32,844 nt of DNA from positions 1 through 32,844 of the forward strand of contig JADZFZ010000607.1 of the NCBI GenBank assembly GCA_020854145.1. The letters run 5' to 3'. Origin of the DNA: Deltaproteobacteria bacterium (GTDB lineage Bacteria; Myxococcota_A; Polyangia; Polyangiales; JADZFZ01). A model generated the notes under the pieces. The model saw nothing but the letters and a program-made list of their open reading frames with translations. It was not told the origin of the DNA and did no database searches. The translations under genes were made by a program, and so were the position numbers. Below are positions 1-10,544 of the stretch, in pieces (positions within the stretch are counted from its first letter, which is position 1; every line of letters starts with the position of its first letter).

Positions 1-741
1 CATGCGCGCGTCGTAGGTGTCCGCCATCCAGAATCGCGAAGAGTCCGGGGTGTGGATCTCGTCCATCACGAGGATTCGCCCATCCGGTGCTTTGCCCATC
101 TCGTATTTCGTGTCGACCAGGATGAGCCCGCGCTCGGCACAATGGCGTTGGCCGGCGGCGAAGAGCGCCATCGCCATCTCCGCCGCGCGGTCGAAGTCTT
201 CGGGCGTGATCTGACCCATCGCGAGAAGCTCGTCGCGCGAGACGCTGACGTCGTGCCCGCCCTTCGGCGCTTTGGTGCTCGGCGTCAGGATCGGTGCGGG
301 TAGACGCCCATGCTTGGCGAGACCGTCGGGCAACACGTGCCCGCAGAAGACGCGCTCTCCGCGCGCGTAATGGGTCCAGATGCTCGTCGAGGTCACGCCC
401 GTCAGATAGGCGCGCACCACGAGCTCGACCGGGAGCGGCGCGCACTCGATGCACTCCATCACGTTCGGGTGCGGCACGCGGATGAGGTGGTTGGGCGCGA
501 CGTCCTTCGTGTGCTCGAACCAGAACGCGCTCACCCACGTGAGCACCTGGCCCTTGAGCGGCAACGTCCCGAGCACGCGATCGAAGGCGCTGATGCGATC
601 GGTCGTCACGAGGTAGCGGCGCCCGTCGGGCGTCGAGTAGCAGTCGCGGACCTTGCCCTCGTACTTGCGGCCGAGGTGGGGCAGATCGGTGCGCTCGAGC
701 GGGTGCGCGAGCGCTTCGCGAAGGGCGTCTTCCAGGCTCAT
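1..741 (-). CDS. purC: SAICAR synthase (phosphoribosylaminoimidazole-succinocarboxamide synthase), 3' end outside window
   Basis: PurC joins aspartate to CAIR using ATP, giving SAICAR, in cytosolic de novo purine synthesis. The first 247 codons are visible and the frame is still open at base 1, so the C-terminus lies outside the window. Family landmarks are the N-terminal [12 protein letters not shown] stretch, [14 protein letters not shown], the [10 protein letters not shown] signature and the late [12 protein letters not shown] motif. The spacing fits the long Ade1-like class of roughly 300 residues. The ATG at 741 gives a natural N-terminus ([11 protein letters not shown]). The gene starts 13 nt after the purB stop on the same strand, so the two are probably cotranscribed; PurB acts on the PurC product. 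Nothing odd is seen. Identity is near certain. Confidence 0.96.
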   Translation of the reverse strand, partial: MSLEDALREALAHPLERTDLPHLGRKYEGKVRDCYSTPDGRRYLVTTDRISAFDRVLGTLPLKGQVLTWVSAFWFEHTKDVAPNHLIRVPHPNVMECIECAPLPVELVVRAYLTGVTSTSIWTHYARGERVFCGHVLPDGLAKHGRLPAPILTPSTKAPKGGHDVSVSRDELLAMGQITPEDFDRAAEMAMALFAAGQRHCAERGLILVDTKYEMGKAPDGRILVMDEIHTPDSSRFWMADTYDARM

Positions 742-754
742 GCGTCGCCTCCCG

Positions 755-2116
<1,362 letters not shown>

Positions 2117-2163
2117 GCGGCCGCTTGCTAGCACGTGCCGGTCGCGCGTGGCAGAGCAGCAGC

Positions 2164-2820
2164 ATGGGCGACGGTGCGAGCGCGAGGTTCGAGACCGGCA
2201 CGCCGCTCGTCGACCTCGACCGGCTGGCGCGGCGCCTGTCCGCGCGGGCGCCGGTGCGTTACTCCGGCGTGGAGCCGAAGCGGCGCTCCGCGGTCGCTGC
2301 CGTGTTGCGCGACCGGTTGCGGGGCTCGTCGAGCGGTGTCGGAGCCGGGCCCGAGGTGCTCCTCATCCGCCGCACCGAGCGTGCCGGCGACCCGTGGAGC
2401 GGCCACATGGCGATGCCCGGTGGTCGCGCGGATCCCGAAGACGCCGACGACCTCGCGACCGCGATTCGCGAGACGGAGGAAGAGGTCGGGCTGCGTCTCG
2501 GCTCGGACGCGCGCTTCCTCGGTGCGCTCGACGATCTGCCGACCCTCGGGCGGCTCGCCGCTTCGACGATGGTGGTGGCGCCGATGGTGTTCGTGCTCGA
2601 GCGCGATCCTGGCGCTCTCGAGATCGACGAGACCGAGGTGGCCGAGGCACTGTGGGTGCCGCTCGGCCCGATGATTCGTGGAGAGGTCGCCACCGAGCAC
2701 GTGTTCGTGCACGACGGCGCGCAGATGCGGCTGCCGGCGTTCGCGCACGAGGGACGCGTCGTCTGGGGTCTGACCTATCGGATCCTGACGACGCTGCTCG
2801 ATCTGACCCGCTCGTTTTGA
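2164..2820 (+). CDS. NUDIX hydrolase, CoA pyrophosphatase (NudL-like)
   Basis: This 218-residue protein has a NUDIX domain with the sequence MPGGRADPEDADDLATAIRE followed by TEEEVGL. The one-residue-longer spacing between the Gly pair and the RE..EE core is typical of the CoA-diphosphatase (NudL/UPF0035) branch rather than of MutT. The conserved glutamates that bind the metal are all present. Members cleave CoA and its thioesters to 3',5'-ADP and 4'-phosphopantetheine in the cytosol. I prefer the ATG at 2164; a longer reading from 2125 would overlap the upstream GTG option of the divergent purB. The stop is 10 nt before the following acylase gene, suggesting cotranscription, although no shared pathway is obvious. 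Exact substrate is inferred from the subfamily motif. Confidence 0.85.
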   Translation: MGDGASARFETGTPLVDLDRLARRLSARAPVRYSGVEPKRRSAVAAVLRDRLRGSSSGVGAGPEVLLIRRTERAGDPWSGHMAMPGGRADPEDADDLATAIRETEEEVGLRLGSDARFLGALDDLPTLGRLAASTMVVAPMVFVLERDPGALEIDETEVAEALWVPLGPMIRGEVATEHVFVHDGAQMRLPAFAHEGRVVWGLTYRILTTLLDLTRSF

Positions 2821-2830
2821 GGGGACTCTC

Positions 2831-5614
2831 GTGCGAAGCTGCGGGCCGCGCGCGCGCGCGCTGAGGAGGCGTCACTTGCGTTGGCTTCACGCTCTCGGGT
2901 TGGCAATCGGTCTGGTGGTGGTGCTCGGGGGGTGTGGAGACGACGACGGGGACGGTGGGCCCGATGGGGCCGTCGACTCGGGTGGGCCCGATTCGACGCC
3001 GCCTCCTCCGCCCGACTCGGGGACCGACGGCGGCCCCGACGACGCGGGCACGCAGACGTGCGAGGAGAACCCGCTCGGCGAAGATTGTCCGACGTGCGAG
3101 GACGATCCCGACCAGCCGTGGTGCCTGACGTGCGAGGAGGATCCGTCGTTGCCCGACTGCGACTTCGCGGAGCCGACCTTCGCCGGATTGTCCGCCCCGG
3201 TCGAGCTCGTGCGTGACGCGACGGGTGTCCCTCACGTGTACGGCCAGACCGACGCCGACGCGATGTTCGGCTCCGGCTACGCGCAGGCGCGTGACCGTCT
3301 GTTCCAGATGGAGCTGCGGCGCCGTCAGGCGATGGGCAGGCAAGCCGAGCTGTTCGGCGAGTCGAAGGCGAACGAGGACGAGCTGATTCGCCGGATGGGT
3401 CTCTACGGGCTCGCGCGCTGGACGATCGAAACGATGCGCACCGAGGATCCGGAGCTCCTGACGTTGCTGGTCGCTTGGACCGCGGGCGTGAACCGGAGGA
3501 TCGAGGAGGTCCGGAGCGGCGCCGTGCCGCTGCCCTACGGGTTCGGGCCGGACGAGCTCGATTTCATGCCCGAGACGTGGAGCGTCGTGGACGCCGCGGC
3601 GGTCGGGAAGCTGCTCCTCTTCGGCAACGCGAATCTCATCGAGTTCGAGCTGCTCGCCACCGTGCTGCGCGAGTACGTGCCGGATCTCTACGCCAACTAC
3701 AATCTCTTCGTCCCCCTCGAGGAGCGTTACACCATGCCTCCCGAGGAGCGTCCGACGACGGGCAGATCGGCTGCGCGCTCTTCGGTGCCGAGCGCCCGAC
3801 CGCGTCGCGAGCTGCCGCCCGATGCGCTGGAGCGAATCCGCGATTTCGCGCGACGCATGCAGCCATTCCGTCCGGGCGCGAGCAACAATTGGGCGGTCGA
3901 CGGCCGCCACACCGACAATGGGCGCCCGCTCGTCGCGAGCGATCCGCACCAGCCGCTGCGCAGCCCGTCGCTCTTCTGGGTCCACCACGTCAACAGCGCA
4001 GACGCGGCGGGTGCGATCGACGTCATCGGCTTCAACTTCGTCGGAACGCCGGCCATCCAGCTCGGGCACAATCGACGCGTCGCCTGGGCCGCGACCACGA
4101 CGTACCCGGACACGCAGGACTTCCTGGACGTTCGCGTCGAGGGCGGCGTCGCGATGGTGGGCGGCCGCGGGATCCCGATCCTCGCGCACGAGGAGACCAT
4201 CCAGATTGCCGGCGCCGATCCGCGCACGATCACGATCGAGCGCGTGCCGGGGTTCGGCGTGCTGATGGCCGAGGACTTCGCCCCCGTGCCCCTCGTTCGT
4301 CCCGGGCATCGCATCCTCTACACGTGGACGGGATTCCGTCCGACCCACGAGCTGCAGGCGTTCTTCGGTTTCGACACGGCCGAGTCGCTCGCCGACTACG
4401 AGGCTGCCGTCGATGTCTGCGAGCTGTGCATGTTCAACTGGCTGGCCGCGGACGCGACGGGGATCACGTATCGCAGCTCGATGCTGGTCCCGATTCGGGC
4501 CGGTGAGCTCACGTTCGACCGATTGCCCTACACGATGCTCGACGGCGACGACCCCGGTGCGCTCTGGAGCGGAGAGTTCCTGCCTGGCAATCAGTTGATG
4601 CGGAGCCGCGGAGGCACACGCGGCTGGCTCGCCACCGCGAACAACGATCCCTTCGGGTTCACGGAGGACGGCGAGGTCGTCGGAGACCCCTGGTATTATG
4701 GCGTGTTCTTCGATCCCGGCACACGTGCCGCCCGCATCGAGGACGAGCTCGCGCGATTGACGGAACGCGGCGACGTCTCGGTCGCCGACATGCAGGCGCT
4801 GCAGACGGATACGCACTCGATTCTCGGCGACCACGCGATTGCGCTGCTCGAGGAGGTCTGGGCGCGGGTTCCGACGGATCCGGCGCTCGCCGAGTTCCGC
4901 GGGCGCGAGGATTTGGAGCGCCTCGTGACGCTGATCACCGAGGAATGGGACCGGCGAATGGTGCGCGACTCCTCGGGCGCGGTCGCGTTCGAGGCCTTCG
5001 TCTTCTTGCTCGCGTCGCGCGCCGTGGCCGACGATTTCGCCCTCATCTTCGAGCCCGCAATCCAGGCGAGCCCGATCACGTTCATCAAATGGGCGCTGCT
5101 CGCGCTCGAAGGGCGCTACGAGAATGCCGAGGCGCTGCTGCAGGAAGGGCGGGAGCTCATCGTCGTGCAGGCGCTCGCCGATGCCGCCGACTGGCTGACG
5201 GAACGCTTCGGCGGTGTCGACCCCGCCGTGTTCCCCTATTCGTGGGGAATGATCCACGGCACGCGATTCTCGAACGATTATGGTGGGCGCCTCGACGGCG
5301 GCTGGGTTCCGACCGATGGCGGCGACGGAACCGTCAATGTCTCGGAAGCATCCTTCTTCGACGAGCGCGGCGTCGTCGATCGCCTCGAATCGGGTGAAGG
5401 ACCGATCTATCGAACGGTGTACTCGTTCGCGGCGGACGGCACGCCCGAAGGATTCACCAACTTCCCGCGCGGCATCAGCGGCGAGCCCGACAGCCCCTTG
5501 TGGGATCACACGCTGGAGGACTGGATCGAAGGCCGGTATCGCCCGTTGGCTTTCCGGCGCGAGGTCGTCGAGGCCGAAGCGAACGACCGCGTCACGCTGA
5601 GCGCAGCCGAGTGA
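2831..5614 (+). CDS. Penicillin acylase family (Ntn-hydrolase) lipoprotein
   Basis: A 927-residue exported amidohydrolase. The GTG start is supported by GAGGGG at 2819-2824, 6 nt upstream. Residues 1-36 form a basic n-region, a hydrophobic core and a lipobox ending LGGC, so the mature protein should be lipidated. An Asp/Gly/Pro-rich tether follows to about residue 75, then three 12-residue TCExxPxxxxCx units (76-111). The catalytic domain starts near 120 (PVELVRDATGVPHVYG). The expected autoprocessing site is GA|SNNWAVDG with Ser351 as the new N-terminal nucleophile of the beta chain; TANNDPFGF near residue 600 supplies the family's oxyanion-hole Asn. Relatives act on beta-lactams, cyclic lipopeptides or acyl-homoserine lactones; the substrate here cannot be told from sequence. 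The three-Cys-pair tether is unusual for the family. Confidence 0.93.
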   Translation: MRSCGPRARALRRRHLRWLHALGLAIGLVVVLGGCGDDDGDGGPDGAVDSGGPDSTPPPPPDSGTDGGPDDAGTQTCEENPLGEDCPTCEDDPDQPWCLTCEEDPSLPDCDFAEPTFAGLSAPVELVRDATGVPHVYGQTDADAMFGSGYAQARDRLFQMELRRRQAMGRQAELFGESKANEDELIRRMGLYGLARWTIETMRTEDPELLTLLVAWTAGVNRRIEEVRSGAVPLPYGFGPDELDFMPETWSVVDAAAVGKLLLFGNANLIEFELLATVLREYVPDLYANYNLFVPLEERYTMPPEERPTTGRSAARSSVPSARPRRELPPDALERIRDFARRMQPFRPGASNNWAVDGRHTDNGRPLVASDPHQPLRSPSLFWVHHVNSADAAGAIDVIGFNFVGTPAIQLGHNRRVAWAATTTYPDTQDFLDVRVEGGVAMVGGRGIPILAHEETIQIAGADPRTITIERVPGFGVLMAEDFAPVPLVRPGHRILYTWTGFRPTHELQAFFGFDTAESLADYEAAVDVCELCMFNWLAADATGITYRSSMLVPIRAGELTFDRLPYTMLDGDDPGALWSGEFLPGNQLMRSRGGTRGWLATANNDPFGFTEDGEVVGDPWYYGVFFDPGTRAARIEDELARLTERGDVSVADMQALQTDTHSILGDHAIALLEEVWARVPTDPALAEFRGREDLERLVTLITEEWDRRMVRDSSGAVAFEAFVFLLASRAVADDFALIFEPAIQASPITFIKWALLALEGRYENAEALLQEGRELIVVQALADAADWLTERFGGVDPAVFPYSWGMIHGTRFSNDYGGRLDGGWVPTDGGDGTVNVSEASFFDERGVVDRLESGEGPIYRTVYSFAADGTPEGFTNFPRGISGEPDSPLWDHTLEDWIEGRYRPLAFRREVVEAEANDRVTLSAAE

Positions 5615-5750
5615 GTCGGGAGACGAATTTCGCCTTCCGACCAGGGTGCTTCGGTTGTGGGGCGTCGCAGGCTCGGACGGCGAATGTTCACGCCGGTGGG
5701 GATTGCCAGCATCGGGCGCCGCGCGGCTACTCCGTGCGTTCGCTCTCAGT

Positions 5751-5775
5751 GGGGATCGTTGTCCCCGTCTAAGAT
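5751..5775 (+). promoter_or_regulatory. Possible promoter with short inverted repeat before the seven-gene cluster
   Basis: The 198-bp gap 5615-5812 is the only sizeable space before the tightly packed cluster that follows. It holds a -10-like TAAGAT at 5770-5775, placed about 37 nt upstream of the ATG at 5813. Directly before it is a small inverted repeat, GGGGAT-CGTT-GTCCCC (5751-5766, one G-T pair). I see no convincing -35 box. The assignment is inference from position and a weak hexamer match. Confidence 0.3.
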
Positions 5776-5802
5776 CACGCCCCGGGTGGTCGGTGGTGAG
5801 TT

Positions 5803-5808
5803 GGAGGA
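5803..5808 (+). promoter_or_regulatory. Ribosome binding site GGAGGA deciding the start at 5813
   Basis: A near-perfect Shine-Dalgarno sequence lies 4-5 nt before the ATG at 5813. It argues against the in-frame upstream start at 5657, which would place 52 unlikely residues ahead of a clear signal peptide. Confidence 0.75.
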
Positions 5809-5812
5809 AGCG

Positions 5813-6445
5813 ATGGCACGGTGCAGTTGGGCTCGGAGCTCACTCCCCTCGGGAGGGGCTACCGCAGTAGTGCTCGCAATCGCGTGCGCGTTCGGCCCGT
5901 CGGTGGCCGAAGCGACCGTGGCGACCCGGCTCACGCGGCGCGCGCTCGTACACGAGGCCAACCTCGTGGTGCACGCTCGCGTCGAGTCGCGTGCCGTCGT
6001 CCCCGAGCGCGGGCCACGCGGCGAGATCTACACGCGCTCGACGCTGCGCGTCCTGCGCACGCTGGAAGGCCAGGCGCCCGAGACGGTCGTCGTGCAGCAG
6101 CTCGGCGGCACGCTCGGCGGGCTGACGATGCACGTCGAAGGCAACGCGCGCCTGGAGCCCGGCGACGAGGTCGTCGCGTTTCTCGATCACGATCCGGCTC
6201 GCGGCGTCGCGTACGTCGTGGGCCTCGCGCAGGGCGTCTATCGCGTCGTGCGCGGACGCTCGCAGCGCGCGACGGTGGAGCGCGACCTCTCCGGCATCTC
6301 TTTCTACGAGCCGACTGCGGGAGCACCGACGATCGACCACGGACCGCGCGAGACGGCGGAGCCGCTCGACGCGTTGCTCCGCGAGGTCGCGCGACTGGTG
6401 CGCGAGGAACGTTCGGCGACGAGCTCGGCGACGGTGGCGCGATGA
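5813..6445 (+). CDS. Secreted protein of unknown function, paired with the downstream metalloprotease
   Basis: A 210-residue protein starting MARCSWARSS. A signal peptide with core TAVVLAIACAFG ends near PSVAEA, so it is exported. The mature part reads as a compact beta-rich domain: VVHARVESRAVVPERG, TRSTLRVLRTLEGQAPETVVVQQLGG and the stretch GDEVVAFLDHDPARG. I do not recognise a named family. The last codons overlap the start of the matrixin-like gene by four bases (ATGA), which implies translational coupling. The pairing suggests a role with that protease, perhaps as a partner or substrate adaptor, but this is context only. Confidence 0.8.
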   Translation: MARCSWARSSLPSGGATAVVLAIACAFGPSVAEATVATRLTRRALVHEANLVVHARVESRAVVPERGPRGEIYTRSTLRVLRTLEGQAPETVVVQQLGGTLGGLTMHVEGNARLEPGDEVVAFLDHDPARGVAYVVGLAQGVYRVVRGRSQRATVERDLSGISFYEPTAGAPTIDHGPRETAEPLDALLREVARLVREERSATSSATVAR

Positions 6446-7923
6446 ACCGCCGTAGGACGATTGCGCTTTCGTGCATGGCGCTCGCGGCGGCCGTGCTCTC
6501 GGCACCCACCGCGCACGCCTACGTCGCGAGCGGCTTCACGTGGTCGAGCCTCCCGGTGCAGTACGAGGTCAACACCTCGAGCTCGACCGAGCTCGGTCGC
6601 GACACGACGTTGTCGGTGGTCGAGGCGAGCTACGCATCGTGGGCCGAGCCTTCGTGCTCGGGCTTTCGCGCGATGTTCGCCGGCGAGACGACGAGCTCGT
6701 GGCGTTCGGGCGATCGCACCAACACGCTGCTCTGGATCTACGACCCGGGCAGCCGGCCCCGCGAGCTCGGCGGCTCGTCGACCATCGGCGTGACGCTCAG
6801 CATCTTCAGCGGCTCCGAGGCAATCGACGGAGACATCCTCTTCAACGGGATCGACCACGACTGGACGACGTCGCCGACGCGCGGCGGCCAGGTCGACGCG
6901 CAGTCCATCATCACCCACGAGACGGGGCACCAGCTCGGCCTCAACCACTCGCCCTTCATGAGCGCGACGATGTACGCCGCGTATCTCGGCGGTACGGGCT
7001 CGCGGTCGCTCTCCGAAGACGACATCACGGGCGTGTGCGACCTGTACCCATCGGGAGTCGCTCCGGAGTGCTCGAGCGACGCGGAGTGCGGTGCGGGTCG
7101 CGTCTGCCGCGGTGGTCGCTGTCAGGACGCGCCGCCGCCGGGCAGCGGCGGAGTCGGCGATCCGTGCTCGATGCCCGAGGACTGTGCGGGCGACACGTTC
7201 TGCGTCGGGCCGCCCGACGGAGGAGACCCGTTCTGCACGCGCATGTGCGCGGGCGATTGTCCCTCGGGCTGGTCGTGCCAGACGGTGGGCTTCTCGGGCG
7301 GCGGCATGGCGGACATCTGCCTGCCGGGCGCGGGCCCGACTCCGGGTACCGGGGCGTTCGGCGATCCGTGCGAGAGCAACCAGGACTGCTCGACGAACAT
7401 CTGCGTGTCGGACGGCTCGAGCGCCTTCTGCACGCAGCTCTGCACCGACGCGACCGGCTGCCCGAGCGGCGGCATGTGCGTGCCGCTCATGAGCGGCGGC
7501 GGAGCGTGCGTACCCGGCTCGACGCCTCCGCCACCGACGCCGCCCACGCCACCCCCGACGCCTCCGACTCCGCCGCCGCCGGGCGACGGTGGTGTCACTC
7601 CGCCTCCGCCGCCCGCGGACACCGGGCCGCGATTGCCCGGGATGATCGGCGATGCGTGCGACGCGCCGACCGCTTGCGCGAGCGGGCACTGTGGCAGGTA
7701 CAGCGGGGAGACGTTCTGCACCTCGCTCTGCGCCGAGGCGACTCCGTGCACGTCGGGCTACTCGTGCAGCTCGGGCATCTGCGTGCCCGACCGGCTGCTC
7801 GAGGACGACGGCGGGTGCGGATGCCGCGTCGCGGGGGCGAAGCAGACGAACGCCGGTTGGGCCACGGGCATCTTGCTCGCGCTCGCCGCGTGCGTCGCTG
7901 CCTGGCGCGCGCGTCGTCGCTGA
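6442..7923 (+). CDS. Matrixin-type zinc metalloprotease with Cys-rich repeats and MYXO-CTERM anchor
   Basis: A 493-residue exported metalloprotease. A signal peptide ends at APTAHA (about residue 26). The zinc motif HETGHQLGLNH gives ligands His159, His163 and His169 with Glu160 as catalytic base; MSATMY at 173-178 is a plausible Met-turn, as in matrixins (family M10). Residues 210-357 and 403-450 hold Cys-rich modules of the form CxxxxDCxxxxxC, separated by a Pro/Thr linker (361-395). The C-terminus (457-493) has GGCGCRVAG, a hydrophobic helix and the basic end WRARRR: a textbook MYXO-CTERM sorting signal, predicting processing at the Cys and display on the outer surface. Its start overlaps the previous stop (ATGA), and its stop directly abuts the next ATG, a gene for a cytosolic tetrapyrrole enzyme. 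Confidence 0.93.
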   Translation: MNRRRTIALSCMALAAAVLSAPTAHAYVASGFTWSSLPVQYEVNTSSSTELGRDTTLSVVEASYASWAEPSCSGFRAMFAGETTSSWRSGDRTNTLLWIYDPGSRPRELGGSSTIGVTLSIFSGSEAIDGDILFNGIDHDWTTSPTRGGQVDAQSIITHETGHQLGLNHSPFMSATMYAAYLGGTGSRSLSEDDITGVCDLYPSGVAPECSSDAECGAGRVCRGGRCQDAPPPGSGGVGDPCSMPEDCAGDTFCVGPPDGGDPFCTRMCAGDCPSGWSCQTVGFSGGGMADICLPGAGPTPGTGAFGDPCESNQDCSTNICVSDGSSAFCTQLCTDATGCPSGGMCVPLMSGGGACVPGSTPPPPTPPTPPPTPPTPPPPGDGGVTPPPPPADTGPRLPGMIGDACDAPTACASGHCGRYSGETFCTSLCAEATPCTSGYSCSSGICVPDRLLEDDGGCGCRVAGAKQTNAGWATGILLALAACVAAWRARRR

Positions 7924-9540
7924 ATGATCGTCGCCGGGGGGCCGCAGCGCCGAGGCAAGGCGTACATCGTCGGAGCGGGGCCGGGTGATCCCGGCCTCCT
8001 GACGGAGCGCGCCGTGCGCGTGCTCGCGATCGCGGACCTCGTGCTCTACGACGCGCTCGTCCATCGCGCGGTGCTCGCGAGGGCACGGCCGGGCGCGACG
8101 CTCGAGCACGTCGGCGCGCGGCACGCATGGGGACGCGATCGCGCGACCGACGGCACCACGACCGAGCGTGCCGATGCCGGCAACGACGCGCGGCAGACGC
8201 GCATCCACGACCGCATGATCGGGGCGGCGCGCGCGGGGCAAGTCGTCGTTCGCCTCAAAGGCGGCGACCCGTTTCTGTTCGGGCGCGGGTCCGAAGAAGC
8301 CGAGGCGCTCGCAGCGGCCGGCGTCGACTTCGAGGTCGTGCCCGGCGTGCCTTCGCCGACCGCGGTTGCGGCCTACGCGGGGATCTCGTTGACCCATCGC
8401 GACCTCGCCGCGTCGGTCGTGCTCCTGACGGGCACCGAGCGCGCGGATCGACCTTCGAGCGCGCACGATTGGGGCAAGCTCGCGTCCGCGGCGCAGACGG
8501 TGTGCATCTTCATGGGCATGCACCGTCTCGAGGAGGTCGTCGCGAGCCTCGTCTCGCACGGACGCGACCCCGAGACTCCCATCGCCATCGTGGCCAACGG
8601 CACGCGGCCCGACCAGTACGTCATCGAAGGCACGCTCACGAGCATCGTGGAGCGTGCTCGCGCGCGATTTCGCGAAGGAAGCCCCGCCCTGCTCGTGGTG
8701 GGGGAGGTCGTGCGCCTTCGCGAGCGGATTCGCTGGTTCGACAATCGCCCATTGTTCGGCAAACGCACGCTCGTCACGCGCGCGCGCGAGCAGTCCGGAG
8801 CGTTGTCGGAGCTGCTCCGCGACGAGGGTGCCGAGCCGATCGAGATCGCGACGATTCGATTGGTGCCCCCGCTCGACCGCGCCCGTCTCGAGAAGGCCGC
8901 TCGCGAGGCGGCCGCATACGACCTCGTCGTCTTCACGAGCCAGAACGGGGTGCGCGCGTTCTTCGAGGCCGTCGAGCGGACCGACGGCGACACGCGCCGG
9001 CTCGGACGCGCCACGGTCGCGGCCATCGGGCCGGCCACGGCGCGCGCGCTCCGCGACCGCGGCATCCGGGCGGACGTCGTACCCGAGGAGTACGTGGCCG
9101 AGTCGCTGGTGGCATCGCTGCGCACGCTCGGCCCGTTCGCCGGCAAGAGCGTGCTTCTGCCTCGCGCGGCGGTCGCGCGCGACGTGGTGCCCGACGCGCT
9201 TCGCGCCGAGGGCGCGACCGTGGACGTGGTCGAGGCTTATCGGACCGTCGGCCCCGAGGAGGCCGACGTCGCCGAGCTGCGCGCGCGCCTGGACGCAAGG
9301 GAGATCGACGTCGTGACCTTCACCGCGTCGAGCACGTGTCGGAATCTCGTCGAGGCGCTCGGGGCCGATGCGGCGGGCCTGCTCGCGCACTGTTTCGTCG
9401 CGAGCATCGGTCCCGTGACCACCGAGACGGCGCGCACGCTCGGCATCCGCGTGGACGCCACCGCCACGACCTTCACGCTCGAGGGCCTCGTCCAATCGCT
9501 GCGTGCCGGGCTCGCTCGACGAGAATCGGCGAAGGGCTAA
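7924..9540 (+). CDS. cobA-hemD: Fused uroporphyrinogen-III C-methyltransferase / uroporphyrinogen-III synthase
   Basis: A 538-residue bifunctional cytosolic enzyme. Residues 10-260 are a SUMT domain: the SAM-binding [11 protein letters not shown] (17-27), [12 protein letters not shown] (111-122) and [21 protein letters not shown] (140-160) are all present. It methylates uroporphyrinogen III at C2 and C7 to give precorrin-2 for siroheme and cobalamin. Residues 275-535 are a HemD domain ([48 protein letters not shown]), which closes hydroxymethylbilane to uroporphyrinogen III. The loop near residues 66-92 looks about 15 residues longer than in typical SUMTs. The ATG at 7924 follows the protease stop with no gap and no clear RBS, so translation may depend on coupling. 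Such fusions are known in several phyla. Confidence 0.94.
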   Translation: MIVAGGPQRRGKAYIVGAGPGDPGLLTERAVRVLAIADLVLYDALVHRAVLARARPGATLEHVGARHAWGRDRATDGTTTERADAGNDARQTRIHDRMIGAARAGQVVVRLKGGDPFLFGRGSEEAEALAAAGVDFEVVPGVPSPTAVAAYAGISLTHRDLAASVVLLTGTERADRPSSAHDWGKLASAAQTVCIFMGMHRLEEVVASLVSHGRDPETPIAIVANGTRPDQYVIEGTLTSIVERARARFREGSPALLVVGEVVRLRERIRWFDNRPLFGKRTLVTRAREQSGALSELLRDEGAEPIEIATIRLVPPLDRARLEKAAREAAAYDLVVFTSQNGVRAFFEAVERTDGDTRRLGRATVAAIGPATARALRDRGIRADVVPEEYVAESLVASLRTLGPFAGKSVLLPRAAVARDVVPDALRAEGATVDVVEAYRTVGPEEADVAELRARLDAREIDVVTFTASSTCRNLVEALGADAAGLLAHCFVASIGPVTTETARTLGIRVDATATTFTLEGLVQSLRAGLARRESAKG

Positions 9541-9546
9541 GAGAGG
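9541..9546 (+). promoter_or_regulatory. Ribosome binding site GAGAGG deciding the hemB start at 9551
   Basis: The purine-rich GAGAGG sits directly after the preceding stop and 4 nt before the ATG at 9551. It supports this start over the upstream in-frame start at 9503, which would lie inside the methyltransferase/synthase gene. Confidence 0.6.
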
Positions 9547-9550
9547 CGAC

Positions 9551-10537
9551 ATGTCCGGATTCCCGCTGAAAAGACCGCGACGATTGCGTCGGACGGAGAC
9601 CCTTCGCGCCATGGTGCGCGAGACGGAGGTCACGCCGCGCGACCTCGTGGCTCCGCTGTTCGTCATCCACGGACGCGACGTGCGCAACCCCGTCGGCAGC
9701 ATGCCGGGAGTCTTCCAGCTCTCCGTCGACCGAGTCGTCGCCGAGGCACGCGAGCTCTGGTCCGTCGGCGTTCCCAGCGTGATCCTCTTCGGCATCCCGG
9801 AGACGAAGGACGCGGTCGGCACGCCGGCCTTCGACGACGGCGGGCCGGTGGCACGGGCGGTTCGCGCGATCAAGGACGGCGTGCCGGACATGGTCGTGAT
9901 GACCGACGTCTGCCTCTGCGAGTACACGGACCACGGCCATTGCGGGCTGCTCGTGAAGGATCGCCACGGTCACACGCACGTCGACAACGACCCGACGCTC
10001 GACGTGCTCGCGCGCGAAGCGCTCTGCCACGCGCGCGCCGGCGCCGACGTGGTCGCTCCCAGCGACATGATGGACGGCAGGGTAGGGGCGATCCGTCGCG
10101 CGCTCGACGGCGAAGGCTTCGCGGACGTGGCCCTCCTGTCGTACGCGGTGAAGTACGCGAGCGGATTCTATGGGCCGTTTCGCGACGCGGCCGGAAGCAC
10201 TCCGTCATTCGGCGACCGCCGCGCGTATCAGATGGATCCGGCGAATCAGCGGGAGGCGATTCGCGAAGCCCTGCTCGACGTCGAGGAGGGCGCCGACATG
10301 CTCATGGTGAAGCCGGCGTTGCCCTATCTCGACGTGCTCGCGCGCGTGCGCGATGCGGTCGACCTACCGCTCGCCGCGTACAACGTCTCCGGCGAGTATG
10401 CGATGATCAAGGCTGCGGCTGCGAATGGTTGGCTCGACGAGGCGCGCGTCGTGCGAGAGACGCTGACTGCAATCAAACGAGCCGGCGCGGACCTGATTCT
10501 CACGTATTTCGCGAAGGACTTCGCTCGATCGATCTGA
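9551..10537 (+). CDS. hemB: Delta-aminolevulinic acid dehydratase (porphobilinogen synthase)
   Basis: HemB condenses two molecules of 5-aminolevulinate to porphobilinogen, the first pyrrole of heme, siroheme and cobalamin. The 328-residue protein is of normal length. The zinc-site cysteines lie in [14 protein letters not shown] (Cys121, Cys123, Cys131), marking the zinc-dependent class. Schiff-base lysines are Lys201 in [17 protein letters not shown] and Lys254 in [12 protein letters not shown]. It lies 10 nt after the fused methyltransferase/synthase gene, so adjacent steps of tetrapyrrole synthesis are in one unit; HemC, which would act between them, is not in the window. Confidence 0.97.
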   Translation: MSGFPLKRPRRLRRTETLRAMVRETEVTPRDLVAPLFVIHGRDVRNPVGSMPGVFQLSVDRVVAEARELWSVGVPSVILFGIPETKDAVGTPAFDDGGPVARAVRAIKDGVPDMVVMTDVCLCEYTDHGHCGLLVKDRHGHTHVDNDPTLDVLAREALCHARAGADVVAPSDMMDGRVGAIRRALDGEGFADVALLSYAVKYASGFYGPFRDAAGSTPSFGDRRAYQMDPANQREAIREALLDVEEGADMLMVKPALPYLDVLARVRDAVDLPLAAYNVSGEYAMIKAAAANGWLDEARVVRETLTAIKRAGADLILTYFAKDFARSI

Positions 10538-10544
10538 GGACTGC

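Noticed and set aside
2363..5509. Open frame of 1048 codons antisense to the acylase
   Set aside because: No recognisable domain or signal; the sense strand has complete acylase motifs. High GC removes stops from this frame.
7525..7620. Low-complexity CCG/ACG-rich tract
   Set aside because: It encodes the Pro/Thr linker of the metalloprotease; no independent element is needed to explain it.
6304..9927. Open frame of 1207 codons antisense to the protease and tetrapyrrole genes
   Set aside because: It spans several confirmed sense genes and their junctions, which a real gene would not do.
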